From: Allomuricauda sp.
GTDB lineage: Bacteria; Bacteroidota; Bacteroidia; Flavobacteriales; Flavobacteriaceae
Direction: 5' to 3'
Length of the DNA stretch: 64,000 nucleotides
Assembly (NCBI RefSeq): GCF_013911645.1
Contig: NZ_JACESV010000002.1
Location: 62,001-126,000 of the forward strand
The notes beneath the pieces were generated by a model. That model was not told the DNA's origin. It did not search any database and worked only from the letters and a program-made list of their open reading frames with translations. Shown here piece by piece: positions 46,565-55,313 of this stretch. Numbering within the stretch: the stretch's first letter is position 1; the number at the start of each line of letters is the position of its first letter. A program made the position numbers and the translations under genes.

Positions 46565-47830
46565 TCAATTTATTTTTCTCTGCTGAAACCATCTATCGTT
46601 TAACGATAAGCCTACATTGATTTTGAAATAACTTTCTTCAATTAAGTTTTGATCGGTAGTTCCACGTCTTCCCAATTCAAAACCTACATTAAGATTGGAA
46701 AAGTTTGCTCCTACGGGTAATCCTAATCCAAAAGTTATGCCAAAGTTGTTTATTTCTTTGTTGTTTACCGTCATACCACTTACATCGTACCGTAATCCGG
46801 CACGATAGGTGACCCGCTTAAAGTAACCGGAAAGCGAACGGTAATCGGGCACCCAATACCCTCCAAAGGCGTAGGTGCTGGCATCGTTATATGTTACGTT
46901 GTCCAAACCCAGGAACGTATTGTCAAAATCTCTCATTTGCTGAAAACTGTACTCCGCTCCCAAAAACCATTTTTTGTCCTCCCCAAAACCAAGGCCAACC
47001 GTTGTTCGCGTAGGTATCTTTAACTCGGTGTTCCGAAGGTTGGATGCATCGAGGTTTACATCCACTACCTCTACATTGTTTCCGTTTGAAAGTGAAAAGG
47101 ACCCAAGCGTTTGTGTGTTTTTTGATACCAGATTACCTTGGGTGTTTACCAAAACCGAGGTGTAAAGTGTATATTTATCTTTTATTTTAGGTGTATAGTT
47201 TAGGGCATATTTAAAATCGTAACCGTTTATTTTAGATTCACGATTGTCCAGAGTTCCGAACTGCACCCCTTCCACACTCTGGATTCTTTCGTATTCCAAA
47301 GTTCCAAAATTAAAGTTGGCGGTAACTCCCAAACTAAGATTTTTGATAGGCTCAAACCCAATGGAGGCATATAATCTGTTAAGCCCTCCTTCTCCCGTAA
47401 AAAAATTGGCCACTTCCGCACCTTGGCTGTTTTCGGAGGAGGAGTTTAAACTGTAGCCAACAGAGGAATAAGGCATTAGGCCAAAACCAAAACCTACATT
47501 TTTTGCCAATGGAAAACCAATGGAAAGGTAATCCAGATTGGTCACCGATGTATTTTGCTCTTCCGTCCAGTTCTTAAGTCGGTATTCTTTATGGGACAAC
47601 CCTGCTGTATATGCTGTTAACCTAAGCTTGGAGTATGCCGCCGGATTGGATAGATTAATATGGATGCTGTCCCCATACATACTTATGCCGCCCATCATTT
47701 GGTTGTCCACGGACCCGTTGTCCCGGTGGTCGCCAATTCCAAAATAAGAATATGGCGAAATAGTTCCATTTTGTGCGAACAGGCCATGGGCGGTCACGCA
47801 GAAAAAAGCGATCAGAATTTTTTTAATCAT
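46565..47830 (-). CDS. Outer-membrane beta-barrel protein
   Basis: 421 residues with a signal peptide (ILIAFFCVTAHGLFAQ). Alternating beta-strands are rich in Gly and aromatics (YLSIGFPLAKNVGFGFGLMPYSSVGYS, FGITFGLGLPVGANF). The FadL-like or PorV-like pattern is recognisable but I cannot assign a substrate. It starts at the end of coaX (stop and start adjoin) and is followed by the TPR gene. Confidence 0.82.
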   Translation of the reverse strand: MIKKILIAFFCVTAHGLFAQNGTISPYSYFGIGDHRDNGSVDNQMMGGISMYGDSIHINLSNPAAYSKLRLTAYTAGLSHKEYRLKNWTEEQNTSVTNLDYLSIGFPLAKNVGFGFGLMPYSSVGYSLNSSSENSQGAEVANFFTGEGGLNRLYASIGFEPIKNLSLGVTANFNFGTLEYERIQSVEGVQFGTLDNRESKINGYDFKYALNYTPKIKDKYTLYTSVLVNTQGNLVSKNTQTLGSFSLSNGNNVEVVDVNLDASNLRNTELKIPTRTTVGLGFGEDKKWFLGAEYSFQQMRDFDNTFLGLDNVTYNDASTYAFGGYWVPDYRSLSGYFKRVTYRAGLRYDVSGMTVNNKEINNFGITFGLGLPVGANFSNLNVGFELGRRGTTDQNLIEESYFKINVGLSLNDRWFQQRKIN

Positions 47831-48559
47831 TCAGTTTGTATTGTATTCCAGCAGGCAATTTAGCCCCTCCAAGAGAAATTTGGAGTTCGCAAATATGGTG
47901 TTTTTTAGCCTTTTGGCAAAAAAATGGGAGTCTCCGCCTGTTAAAATAACTGTTAAATCTTGAAAACGAGATTGATATTGGCCAATTACTCCGTCCACTT
48001 CTTGCGTTACACCGTTAATTACACCGCTATGCATGCACGATTCCGTAGAGTTGCCAATGAAATCCAACAAATCGCTCGGGCCAAGCAAAGGAAGCCCTGC
48101 CGTTTGGTTGTGCATGGCATTGTACCTCATCCTAATGCCCGGGGATATGGCACCACCTACATATTCTCCGGCATTGTTTACCATATCGTAGGTAATACAG
48201 GTGCCAGCGTCTATTACCAAAGTATTTCCGCGCGGATTCTGGTAAAATGCCGCTGTGGCCAAGGCCAACCTGTCCACTCCCAAGGTGTTTGGGGTGGCAT
48301 AGCTGTTTTTAAAAGGGACTTTGGACTCACTTGTGAGCACGTGTACCTTACAAAAAAGGGCCACGACATCCCTTTCCTTTCGGTCCAATTTGCCTACGGA
48401 TGACAGTATGGCGTTGTTGATTCGCGGATATTTCTCGAACAGCTCTTTAATTTTTGACAGGAACAGGCCAGATTCAAAGCTATGGTCGTAAATTATCCTT
48501 CTATTCTCAAAAACAGCGTATTTGATCAGGGTATTACCTATGTCGATAACCAAATTCAT
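47831..48559 (-). CDS. coaX: Type III pantothenate kinase
   Basis: 242 residues. ASKHA-fold motifs are present: DIGNTLIKYAV at the start, DAGTCITYDMV, GGAISPGIRMRYNAM and ILTGGDSHFF. It phosphorylates pantothenate as the first step of coenzyme A synthesis. It heads the minus-strand cluster coaX, outer-membrane protein, TPR, lptC, small protein, CNNM and is divergent to tRNA-Phe. Confidence 0.96.
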   Translation of the reverse strand: MNLVIDIGNTLIKYAVFENRRIIYDHSFESGLFLSKIKELFEKYPRINNAILSSVGKLDRKERDVVALFCKVHVLTSESKVPFKNSYATPNTLGVDRLALATAAFYQNPRGNTLVIDAGTCITYDMVNNAGEYVGGAISPGIRMRYNAMHNQTAGLPLLGPSDLLDFIGNSTESCMHSGVINGVTQEVDGVIGQYQSRFQDLTVILTGGDSHFFAKRLKNTIFANSKFLLEGLNCLLEYNTN

Positions 48560-48611
48560 ACAGCAAAGATCGGCAATTGGAAAAAATCAGGGCCTTTTTT
48601 TCGGGTTTTTG

Positions 48612-48642
48612 TTTGTATATCCTAATTTTGAAATTATATTTG
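48612..48642 (+). promoter_or_regulatory. Promoter of tRNA-Phe
   Basis: TTTG (48612-48615), a 19-base spacer and TATATTTG (48635-48642) form a complete Bacteroidota vegetative promoter, ending 19 bases before the tRNA. Confidence 0.8.
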
Positions 48643-48661
48643 CACCCGCTTAATACAGCAT

Positions 48662-48734
<73 letters not shown>

Positions 48735-48740
48735 CTTAGA

Positions 48741-48779
48741 AAAACCGCATTCACTTAATAATCAAAGTGTTGCGGTTTT
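48741..48779 (+). terminator. Island-borne terminator behind tRNA-Phe
   Basis: Imperfect arms AAAACCGCATTCACTT and AAAGTGTTGCGGTTTT form a stem ending in a T-rich run. It replaces the native tRNA terminator displaced to 56783-56810. Confidence 0.65.
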
Positions 48780-48840
48780 CTTGGTTTTATAGGGTGTTGC
48801 ACAGGGTGTTTTTAAATGTAAAACCTGTAATTCTTGAGCA

Positions 48841-49773
48841 TTACTTTAAGTCTTCCAAATCCTTACCCAACCTATCAATTTGTTTTAATGCATCTGAAAT
48901 TTCTGCTTTTACGGCTTTGAATTTCTTTTTCAAATCTTCTAAATCATTCTCCCTTTCAACATTTTCCTTTTTTAAAATGGAAATTTCATTTAAAATTATC
49001 CTACGCTTGTGCTTCTGTATTTCACTCCAAAGGTATTTTTTATAGCTATTTATGTGTTTCTTATAAGATCCATCATTTAAGTAAACCCAATTTTTGCTAT
49101 TATCAATAAGCAACCATTCCTTTAAGTCGGAGAGATTAAATTTAAACTTAGTAAACCTTATAAATTCCATAAGACTTATGGACAAAGTTGGAATATTTGT
49201 TGTCTTTATTTTTTCTTTTTTATCGTCTTTTATAGCATTTGAATAATATGGTTCAATAAAAAGCATTTTGTTTCTCAAATGAGCAACTACATCAACTCTT
49301 ATATCTCCTTTAGGGGTTTTTATTGTCCTTTCAATTTCAACATTATCAATTTTAACTTTTTTAACCTCAGTCAAATTTTTCTTTAATCCTATAGTGAATT
49401 CACGCTGTTGATTTAAGGGTATATTAGAATCAAGAAGCCCATACTGCATTTGCAGAAAATTCCGTAAATGCTCTTCGGGCAAATCCTTAATTAACAGTTC
49501 AGGAAGCTCGATTTCAGTTATCGTTTTAAACATCTCTTTAACCACCTTATGTATATAGGATTCAAAAGCTCCCGAACATTCACGGTCTCCGTAATGTTTA
49601 AAATGAGGTGTTTGATGATTTATTACTGCTACAAATCTTGAACTACATTCAGGGCAAACTACAAAATCTCTATTTTTCTCGGTAATATGACTTAAATCAA
49701 CCAGTTCCTTACCAAGTGAATCAAATGCTATTGGGTATTTTACCACCCTTTTTTTGGAAGGTTTATTACGCAT
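48841..49773 (-). CDS. CoiA-like protein with C-terminal coiled coil
   Basis: 310 residues from the ATG at 49773. The N-terminus resembles CoiA: a Cys pair in FVVCPECSSRFVAV followed by HFKHYGD and a second Cys, a possible zinc site. The middle has RVDVVAHLRNKMLFIEPYY, which resembles the D ... E-x-x core of PD-(D/E)xK-like nucleases but lacks the usual Lys. The last ~60 residues are a strongly charged coiled coil (ENVERENDLEDLKKKFKAV). CoiA proteins act in competence; such nuclease-like island genes may also act in defence. AT-rich codon use differs from the flanking core genes. Confidence 0.6.
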   Translation of the reverse strand: MRNKPSKKRVVKYPIAFDSLGKELVDLSHITEKNRDFVVCPECSSRFVAVINHQTPHFKHYGDRECSGAFESYIHKVVKEMFKTITEIELPELLIKDLPEEHLRNFLQMQYGLLDSNIPLNQQREFTIGLKKNLTEVKKVKIDNVEIERTIKTPKGDIRVDVVAHLRNKMLFIEPYYSNAIKDDKKEKIKTTNIPTLSISLMEFIRFTKFKFNLSDLKEWLLIDNSKNWVYLNDGSYKKHINSYKKYLWSEIQKHKRRIILNEISILKKENVERENDLEDLKKKFKAVKAEISDALKQIDRLGKDLEDLK

Positions 49774-50008
49774 CAAAAGATAATAATGGTTTGCAATGAA
49801 ATTATTTAAAATTCTGAGGTTTCAAAAATCTAAATCAATCTATTAGGTTTGATAGGGGGGTGGGAAGTTTAGTGTTTGCATAACTAGAGGGGCAGTAACG
49901 GACGTATATGATAAGGGGGAGAGCCCTAAAATTGCGATTATGCAATGCGTGCGTGTAGGGCGAAAATTCGGAAATAAACTATTTGTAAATGTGGGGTAAA
50001 ATTTTGGT
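49774..50008. other. Non-coding stretch with a structured G-rich segment
   Basis: No gene is seen. From about 49852 to 49965 the plus strand is G-rich and can fold: GCCCTA (49923-49928) pairs with TAGGGC (49956-49961), enclosing TTGC-GATTAT-GCAA. Upstream is TAACTAGAGGGGCAG. The contrast with the AT-rich surroundings suggests a conserved RNA or DNA site. Confidence 0.45.
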
Positions 50009-50248
50009 TTATTCGGGTAGGTCGAGAAATTCCTTTACATCCACATCCAAGACCTTTGCGATTTTGTAAAGATTCAGAACATTTGTTCCCATTTCTCCCC
50101 TTTCAACACGAGATACAAGATTACCATGGACTTTGGCATGGAAGACCAGTTCTTGCTGGGTCATATTTTGGCTTTTTCTTATCTCACGAACACGATCCCC
50201 TAATTTCTTCAGGAATTTTTGCTCGTCTTCGGATAGATTTTTTGCCAT
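50009..50248 (-). CDS. XRE family HTH regulator
   Basis: 79 residues, essentially one Cro/C1-type domain: VREIRKSQNMTQQELVFHAK, then GNLVSRVERGE and LNLYKIAKVLDVDVKEFLDL. It is divergent to the row of small exported proteins starting at 50363 and may control them or the island's own transfer genes. Confidence 0.88.
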   Translation of the reverse strand: MAKNLSEDEQKFLKKLGDRVREIRKSQNMTQQELVFHAKVHGNLVSRVERGEMGTNVLNLYKIAKVLDVDVKEFLDLPE

Positions 50249-50362
50249 ATCCGAATTTGCAGCAATAGGTTCATCAATAAAAACACTTTAAAGTACAATT
50301 TTGGACAATAATTACCGATTCTCCCTGTTATATGTAGGAATCAAACTATAAAAATTAAAAAC

Positions 50363-50818
50363 ATGAACCCTAACCAGACACCTATTCAAATTGCAAAACC
50401 TTGTTTACTTGCATTCCTGTTGCTAGTTTTATCCTGTTCCGAATCCGATGACACCAATAACCCCGAAGAAACACCCAACCCACTAATCGGCACTTGGAAA
50501 ACCTATTATACCCAATTGACAACCTACGAAAACGGAGAAAAGCAAGAAGGGGAAAAGGAATACTTTGACGATACTGAATACAGTACCCTTGAATTCAACG
50601 AAGATGGTACCGTGATTGAGATAGACTACTATAACTCCGAGGTAACAGAGGTTGAAGAAGTGCCTTATGAAATGGTATCGGATACGCTCTACATACATTG
50701 GGCAAACAATGAAACCGAGACCACCAAATTTTCAATGACCAATGATGAACTGCATTTGCTATCCATCGATGAAGTCGAATCCAATGAGGAATACATCGAG
50801 GTTTATAAAAAGCAATGA
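50363..50818 (+). CDS. Lipocalin-like lipoprotein
   Basis: 151 residues. The signal ends in a lipobox (LLAFLLLVLSCSES). The mature part shows LIGTWKTYYTQLTTYENG, an Asp/Glu-rich middle and LEFNEDGTVIEIDYY, a pattern of the Bacteroidota lipocalin-like family (small beta-barrels of unknown ligand). Its last codons overlap the next gene start (ATGA), so the exported-protein row begins here. Confidence 0.75.
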   Translation: MNPNQTPIQIAKPCLLAFLLLVLSCSESDDTNNPEETPNPLIGTWKTYYTQLTTYENGEKQEGEKEYFDDTEYSTLEFNEDGTVIEIDYYNSEVTEVEEVPYEMVSDTLYIHWANNETETTKFSMTNDELHLLSIDEVESNEEYIEVYKKQ

Positions 50819-51174
50819 AACTAATTCCCATAACCCTAATCTTTCTATCCCTTTTCACAGCAACAATCACTAATGCACAATCAGTTAGCTGTCAAGATGC
50901 CTATGATTATGTTGTGAAAAACCACGATCATCGAGATTCTACAAGTTGTTTTGGTTCATCCATGTTAACCAAAGTTGAATATTATCAACTGGACGGACAG
51001 GGGTATGTTGTAGCCTACATTAAACAAAATGATTATGACATTACAGGCAGACCATACCTATTTTGCAATATTTCAAAGCAACGGTGGAACACCTTTAAAA
51101 TTGAAGGAGCGTATTATTCATGGGGCAAAAAATTCCATGAGTATATTATCGATAATAAGTGTAACTGTTATTAA
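50815..51174 (+). CDS. Exported protein with KTSC-like domain
   Basis: 119 residues with a signal peptide (LIFLSLFTATITNAQ). The mature part has SSMLTKVEYY, a beta-strand with an aromatic, YLFCNISKQRWNTFK and SWGKKFHEYI, which matches the spacing of KTSC domains, proposed to bind nucleic acids or peptides. There are four Cys residues, so disulphides are possible. It overlaps the upstream gene by four bases. The family call is tentative. Confidence 0.55.
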   Translation: MKLIPITLIFLSLFTATITNAQSVSCQDAYDYVVKNHDHRDSTSCFGSSMLTKVEYYQLDGQGYVVAYIKQNDYDITGRPYLFCNISKQRWNTFKIEGAYYSWGKKFHEYIIDNKCNCY

Positions 51175-51192
51175 AACCTAAAAACTGACGTC

Positions 51193-51555
51193 ATGAGGGC
51201 AATTTCCATACTATACGCCTTATTCTTCTTCTCAATTACTACAAACGCACAAATAGAAGATAAAACAATATATGATTTGACATTGGCTATCGATGCTCTT
51301 GACTACACCCCCCAAAAGAGACTAGAGGGTTTTCAAGGGAAAGAATTGAAAAAGGCTCTATATTCAATTATTGACGATTCATTGTTGAAGCAGCTAAATA
51401 TTGACGGGTGGTATTTATGTAGCCAAGACAAAAGGAAAGGGTATGAGGTTTGGAATTTGTACTATGACAGGATTGATTGGGAAACCTATGCCAAATATTG
51501 TAAAGAAATTAACATTCTTCTTGAAATTGATGGCCTAATCCCGCAACCTAAATGA
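51193..51555 (+). CDS. Small exported protein, unknown
   Basis: 120 residues with a signal peptide (SILYALFFFSITTNAQ). The mature part is largely helical (FQGKELKKALYSIIDDSLLKQL) with a WYLCSQ stretch. No family is recognised. It lies 18 bases after the preceding gene in the same row. Confidence 0.65.
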   Translation: MRAISILYALFFFSITTNAQIEDKTIYDLTLAIDALDYTPQKRLEGFQGKELKKALYSIIDDSLLKQLNIDGWYLCSQDKRKGYEVWNLYYDRIDWETYAKYCKEINILLEIDGLIPQPK

Positions 51556-51615
51556 CTCCTATGAAACTTTTATCAATAGATATAATTTCAAAAAATTAAT
51601 TCTAAAATTAAAATC

Positions 51616-52056
51616 ATGAAGCCAATACTCACATTATTTCTAATATCACTAGCTACAATCACTTATGGTCAAACCCTTATCGCCACCACTGAGGATGGTA
51701 GGAGAGTTGTACTTAATGAAAACAAAACTTGGTCATTTATCGATTCGGCACCAAAGGCTAATTTAACTTCAAGCAACGAATTTCCAGATTGTAATCTTCC
51801 AAATGATTTTCAAGAACCAGAGGGAAATAGGAAAATTCAAGGGACGTTGAAAAGAGTAGATGCAACCGCTATGGATTTAAAAAAGCATGTTGCCGTTGAC
51901 AATGACTGTTCAATAGATGATATAAAAATCACCAGTATATCTGAACAAAAAGGAAATGGAAATTATGTATTATGTGTAAATGGCAAGGAAATGAGGTATA
52001 GACGTACTGGAAGTGTTTTTCATAGACAGGGAGTAAGTCCAATAGGTAAATACTAA
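51616..52056 (+). CDS. Exported protein, DUF3157-like start
   Basis: 146 residues with a signal peptide (LTLFLISLATITYGQ). The mature start TLIATTEDGRRVVLNENKTW resembles the DGxxVxLxxDGTW pattern of small exported Bacteroidota proteins. Two short Cys-containing segments (FPDCNLP and NDCSID) follow, and the C-terminus is basic. Function unknown; fourth gene of the exported row. Confidence 0.65.
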   Translation: MKPILTLFLISLATITYGQTLIATTEDGRRVVLNENKTWSFIDSAPKANLTSSNEFPDCNLPNDFQEPEGNRKIQGTLKRVDATAMDLKKHVAVDNDCSIDDIKITSISEQKGNGNYVLCVNGKEMRYRRTGSVFHRQGVSPIGKY

Positions 52057-52097
52057 ATGAACCTGACAGTTACGGTCAAGTCTGACACTCAAAAAAT

Positions 52098-52292
52098 ATG
52101 AAAGCCCTAGCGATAAAAATACTCCCAACACCCATCTTTTTTATTCAATCAACCTTAGTATTTGGACAAGGCCAAGGAGCATATCACGATGCAATAATGG
52201 AAGAAAAAAATGGGTCTGGCGGAGGCATTATAACGGGTCTTCTGATAATCATTGCTATTCTGTATTTTACATCGGACAAAAATCGTAAATAA
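52098..52292 (+). CDS. Very small membrane protein, unknown
   Basis: 64 residues. A signal-like segment (TPIFFIQSTLVFGQ) and a second hydrophobic helix (IITGLLIIIAILYF) are separated by a Gly-rich loop, with a basic tail. It ends the row of exported proteins. The short length lowers certainty. Confidence 0.5.
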   Translation: MKALAIKILPTPIFFIQSTLVFGQGQGAYHDAIMEEKNGSGGGIITGLLIIIAILYFTSDKNRK

Positions 52293-52296
52293 AGTA

Positions 52297-52330
52297 AAAG
52301 CCATCCTTTGCAGGGAAAAGGCATTTTTAC
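52297..52330 (+). terminator. Weak terminator-like hairpin
   Basis: GCCATCCT-TTGC-AGGGAAAAGGC followed by ATTTTT can form an imperfect stem just after the last small gene. Confidence 0.35.
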
Positions 52331-52965
52331 ACATAGTCTTATATCCTGAAAAGTTGCCCAAGTTTAAGTATTTATCGATTTCTCCTTGAACTTTTGAATT
52401 ATATAGGCCAAATCAAAACCGCAATAACTTACAATAGGGGACATATAAAAAAAGGCCTTAATAATAGTCCTTTGTTAGGGAGAACGGTACAGACACTTTT
52501 TCTTAATTAATTTTGAAAGTCAAAAACCTACAAAAAGTATATCCGTGCGTAAGAGATTAAAAATAATTTTGGATCCATTGGGGAGGGATTTTCCCATTTT
52601 GAGCAAATCAAGGGTTATCAAGTGGTTTTGACCATGAACCCAGTCAATTTTAAAATTTCACAATACCTACAAAAAGACTTAATATACCAACCAAGGTTTT
52701 ACTCATCAGAAAACAATGTAATTAATTATATAACAACAAAATAGATGTGATATTTTTTTATAAAAACAAAAATGACATCGAACGAAAAAATCATACCCAC
52801 AGACAGGAATCACATGCTAATTTATGGGGCTTGAAGATGGATCCTCACACAATTGACCAAATTAGGGTGAGAAATAGATGATAGTATTTCAACAATTTGC
52901 TACATCTGGGGCAGATTTTCAATTAATAATTAAAAAGTTCATTTTTTTGACCTCCAAAGCATTGA
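52331..52965. other. AT-rich non-coding stretch with a repeated 12-mer
   Basis: No gene is supported over about 635 bases. ACCTACAAAAAG occurs twice in the same orientation (52526-52537 and 52665-52676). The stretch lies downstream of the putative Rep gene and could hold island replication or transfer sites. Confidence 0.4.
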
Positions 52966-53892
52966 TTAGGCTACTTTTTGACCACAATCAGCATTACAAT
53001 TTATTAAGTGGGCAAATTTCTCCCTAAGCAGTTTCCCGATGGCTTCTTTGGTGTTGAAAATCCCCATCTTATTCCCATAGTTCTCAAAATCCCTAATATG
53101 TCGCTGATATACCTTGTATGAGACTTCATCTTTCAGGACTTTCCAATGGTTAGGATTGTAATATGCCTGCACCCATTCTTTATTTTCAGGGGTTTTAAGC
53201 CCTTTTTTCAATTCGTTTGAATCAACTATCATTAGTTCGTCAAACTGCTCCAAAAGAAAAGCAAACAACCCGTAATAAGCTTCTTTGACCATTAAATCGG
53301 ATAAGTTCTCAATCCCTAAACTGTTCAGCTTCCTTTTATCCGTAATTTTGACCTCAATCCTTAATATATGGTCATCCAGCCCGAACTGTTTGGACTTATT
53401 ATATAGCTTGAAAGAATAGGAATACTTTTTAAATTCCTTATAATCGCCCTTTCCCTTAAAATTTTCGTGCCTGGTATGGGCATTAAAACCATACATCAGC
53501 AGGTTATCATTGATAAAGATTTCAGGGTCATATCCCAGAGATACATTCATACCAAATTCAAGATTGGTAATCTTAGTCTCGTTGGGATTCAAATAAAACT
53601 TATTACAAAGATTCTCAATGGCCTCCTTTGCCTGACAAAAAGAAAAATCGTTATGGTTATGTTCTTCCCCAAGGACATCCATATTATGGTATTTATGCAA
53701 ACTGCCCCTTATATAGCTGGAAGCTTTATTGATTCTGAGTTCTAAATTCTTGTAACGTGCCTTTTTAGGGTACTCGAACATTTCCCCTGTCGAGCGGTCA
53801 TATTCAGAAATTAAATCAACTGGTTTCTTGGTTTCAATCTGGTAATCAAACCGATTTTTGTCCAAAGGATATACTTTAATGTTATCTATCAT
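52966..53892 (-). CDS. Putative replication initiation protein (phage G2P/plasmid Rep-like)
   Basis: 308 residues. The order of features recalls replication proteins of filamentous-phage gene II type and small Bacteroidota elements: NLELRINKASSYIRGSL, then TNLEFGMNVSL, then YSFKLYNKSKQFG and ILRIEVKITDKRKLN. I do not see a clear HUH motif, so the assignment rests on overall pattern. It is coupled to the excisionase-like gene upstream (ATGA overlap at 53889-53892). It could also be a mobilisation protein. Confidence 0.5.
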   Translation of the reverse strand: MIDNIKVYPLDKNRFDYQIETKKPVDLISEYDRSTGEMFEYPKKARYKNLELRINKASSYIRGSLHKYHNMDVLGEEHNHNDFSFCQAKEAIENLCNKFYLNPNETKITNLEFGMNVSLGYDPEIFINDNLLMYGFNAHTRHENFKGKGDYKEFKKYSYSFKLYNKSKQFGLDDHILRIEVKITDKRKLNSLGIENLSDLMVKEAYYGLFAFLLEQFDELMIVDSNELKKGLKTPENKEWVQAYYNPNHWKVLKDEVSYKVYQRHIRDFENYGNKMGIFNTKEAIGKLLREKFAHLINCNADCGQKVA

Positions 53893-54074
53893 AGCAAAGC
53901 GTTTTTAGGGTTGGACAACTCGATTTGACTTAATACATCCTCCAATAGATAAAGAGGTTTTCTCCCAATCTTATGGGAAGGTTTCAAAATCCCTTTCTTT
54001 TTGTGGTTGTGTAATGTCACCAATGAAATGCCGAGCATTTCAGCGACTTCTTGTCGAGATAAAAATTTCTTCAT
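53889..54074 (-). CDS. Excisionase-like helix-turn-helix protein
   Basis: 61 residues from the ATG at 54074. FLSRQEVAEMLGISLVTLHNHKKKGILKP is a MerR/Xis-type winged helix-turn-helix, followed by KIGRKPLYLLEDV. Such proteins direct the integrase towards excision or act as regulators in Bacteroidota islands. It overlaps the Rep-like gene by four bases. Confidence 0.82.
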   Translation of the reverse strand: MKKFLSRQEVAEMLGISLVTLHNHKKKGILKPSHKIGRKPLYLLEDVLSQIELSNPKNALL

Positions 54075-54269
54075 CGTCAATGTATTTGATTAAACTTCAA
54101 TTGAGTGAACCTAACATTTGTGCGGTTCATTGCGACAAAGAAAGAATGGAATATCGAGGCATTAAACAACTATAGGCTAATGCCCCTAGCCTACCAAATC
54201 GGGTAACAATAATATAGGGCAACTCTGTGCTTTAAAGAATTTTAATGGTCAGAGTGGTCAGAGTTGGAT
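54075..54269. other. Non-coding stretch with inverted and tandem repeats
   Basis: TAGGCTA (54173-54179) and TAGCCTA (54187-54193) form a perfect 7-bp inverted repeat with a 7-base loop. GCCCCTA (54182-54188) can alternatively pair with TAGGGC (54215-54220). A 9-bp tandem repeat GGTCAGAGT occurs at 54247-54264. This looks like a binding site or transfer origin. Confidence 0.45.
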
Positions 54270-55313
54270 TCATCGTCCTTCAAGTAGATTATTCAGCATC
54301 CTATCCAACTTTTGTCTTGAACTCTCTGATATGGTTTCAGAGTTTTTAGAGAAAGTTTTGCCCATGACCCTACGACCTTTCAAGCTAAAGCAATTGGACG
54401 CATCAGTCCATTTTTTTTGATAACCTGATTCTACTATAATATTTTCGGCAAGTAATTTTTTTACCAAGTACTTCAAATCTGGTACAGTTGCAATCCATTC
54501 AACTTGCGTTATAATTCTTTGAGTTTGGTCATTTTTAAAAAGATTTTGAAATGTATCGCTTCTAGTTCTTTCTGCAATATACTCGTGTTCAATCAAGGAA
54601 CTGCAAAAGATGCTTGCTCTACGTGGTGTTATTCTCAACCTATCCCCCAAAATGAGGCCATTTCCATAATGGCCGTTGGGTTTTTCCTCTTTTGATCCTA
54701 TACTATCAAATTTCGCCTTAAAATTTTTAAATTTTTTAGGGTAGGTATCACCGTATGCACTCTCCAAATTATTGGACAATGAATGGTAACTAGAAATGAA
54801 TTGATTTGAAATTGTGGTCTGTATAGCGTTGAGTTCAATTTGCAAATTCATTTCTGTAAGCTCATCAATACTTTTACATATTTTCTCCAATTGATTCTGC
54901 AAAAGTATATCAACCTGAATGTTTGTAGTTGCCTGAAACAACAGGCTTTGTAATTCTTGAAGGTATTTGGCTTTGAGAAGTTCAGTAAATTCCTGAAACG
55001 AATCTTTGAGTATGCCTATATCAATTGATTTTATCAGGGCCGAGTAATCAACATCAATATCTAAATTACTTAACTCTACGTTTGGCATACCCTGTAATTC
55101 TGCCATCGTAAGGCAATCATAGGTTATGTCAAACTCATCACTATAGCTAAAATGATACAGTACATTTTGGAAAACGGCATCTGACAAATCACCAAAAGGT
55201 AGTGAATGGGTTGACATGATACCAAATTGCGAATAATCATAAGGTTTGAACGTTTCCTCAATTGATAGGAGGTCAGTCTTGAAATAAAGTTTATCAAAGA
55301 TTGAAATATCCAC
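54270..55313 (-). CDS. Island protein of unknown function next to the integrase
   Basis: About 347 residues from a GTG at 55313 that overlaps the integrase end by 20 bases. The same frame runs back to 55472 inside the integrase gene, and an ATG at 55217 is the other option. The middle is long helical (NLQIELNAIQTTISNQFI). The end has a compact domain (IITQVEWIATVPDLKYLVKKLL ... KWTDASNCFSLKGRRVMGK) whose pattern recalls RteC-type proteins of Bacteroidota elements. That resemblance is weak. It is probably co-transcribed with the integrase. Confidence 0.65.
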   Translation of the reverse strand: MDISIFDKLYFKTDLLSIEETFKPYDYSQFGIMSTHSLPFGDLSDAVFQNVLYHFSYSDEFDITYDCLTMAELQGMPNVELSNLDIDVDYSALIKSIDIGILKDSFQEFTELLKAKYLQELQSLLFQATTNIQVDILLQNQLEKICKSIDELTEMNLQIELNAIQTTISNQFISSYHSLSNNLESAYGDTYPKKFKNFKAKFDSIGSKEEKPNGHYGNGLILGDRLRITPRRASIFCSSLIEHEYIAERTRSDTFQNLFKNDQTQRIITQVEWIATVPDLKYLVKKLLAENIIVESGYQKKWTDASNCFSLKGRRVMGKTFSKNSETISESSRQKLDRMLNNLLEGR

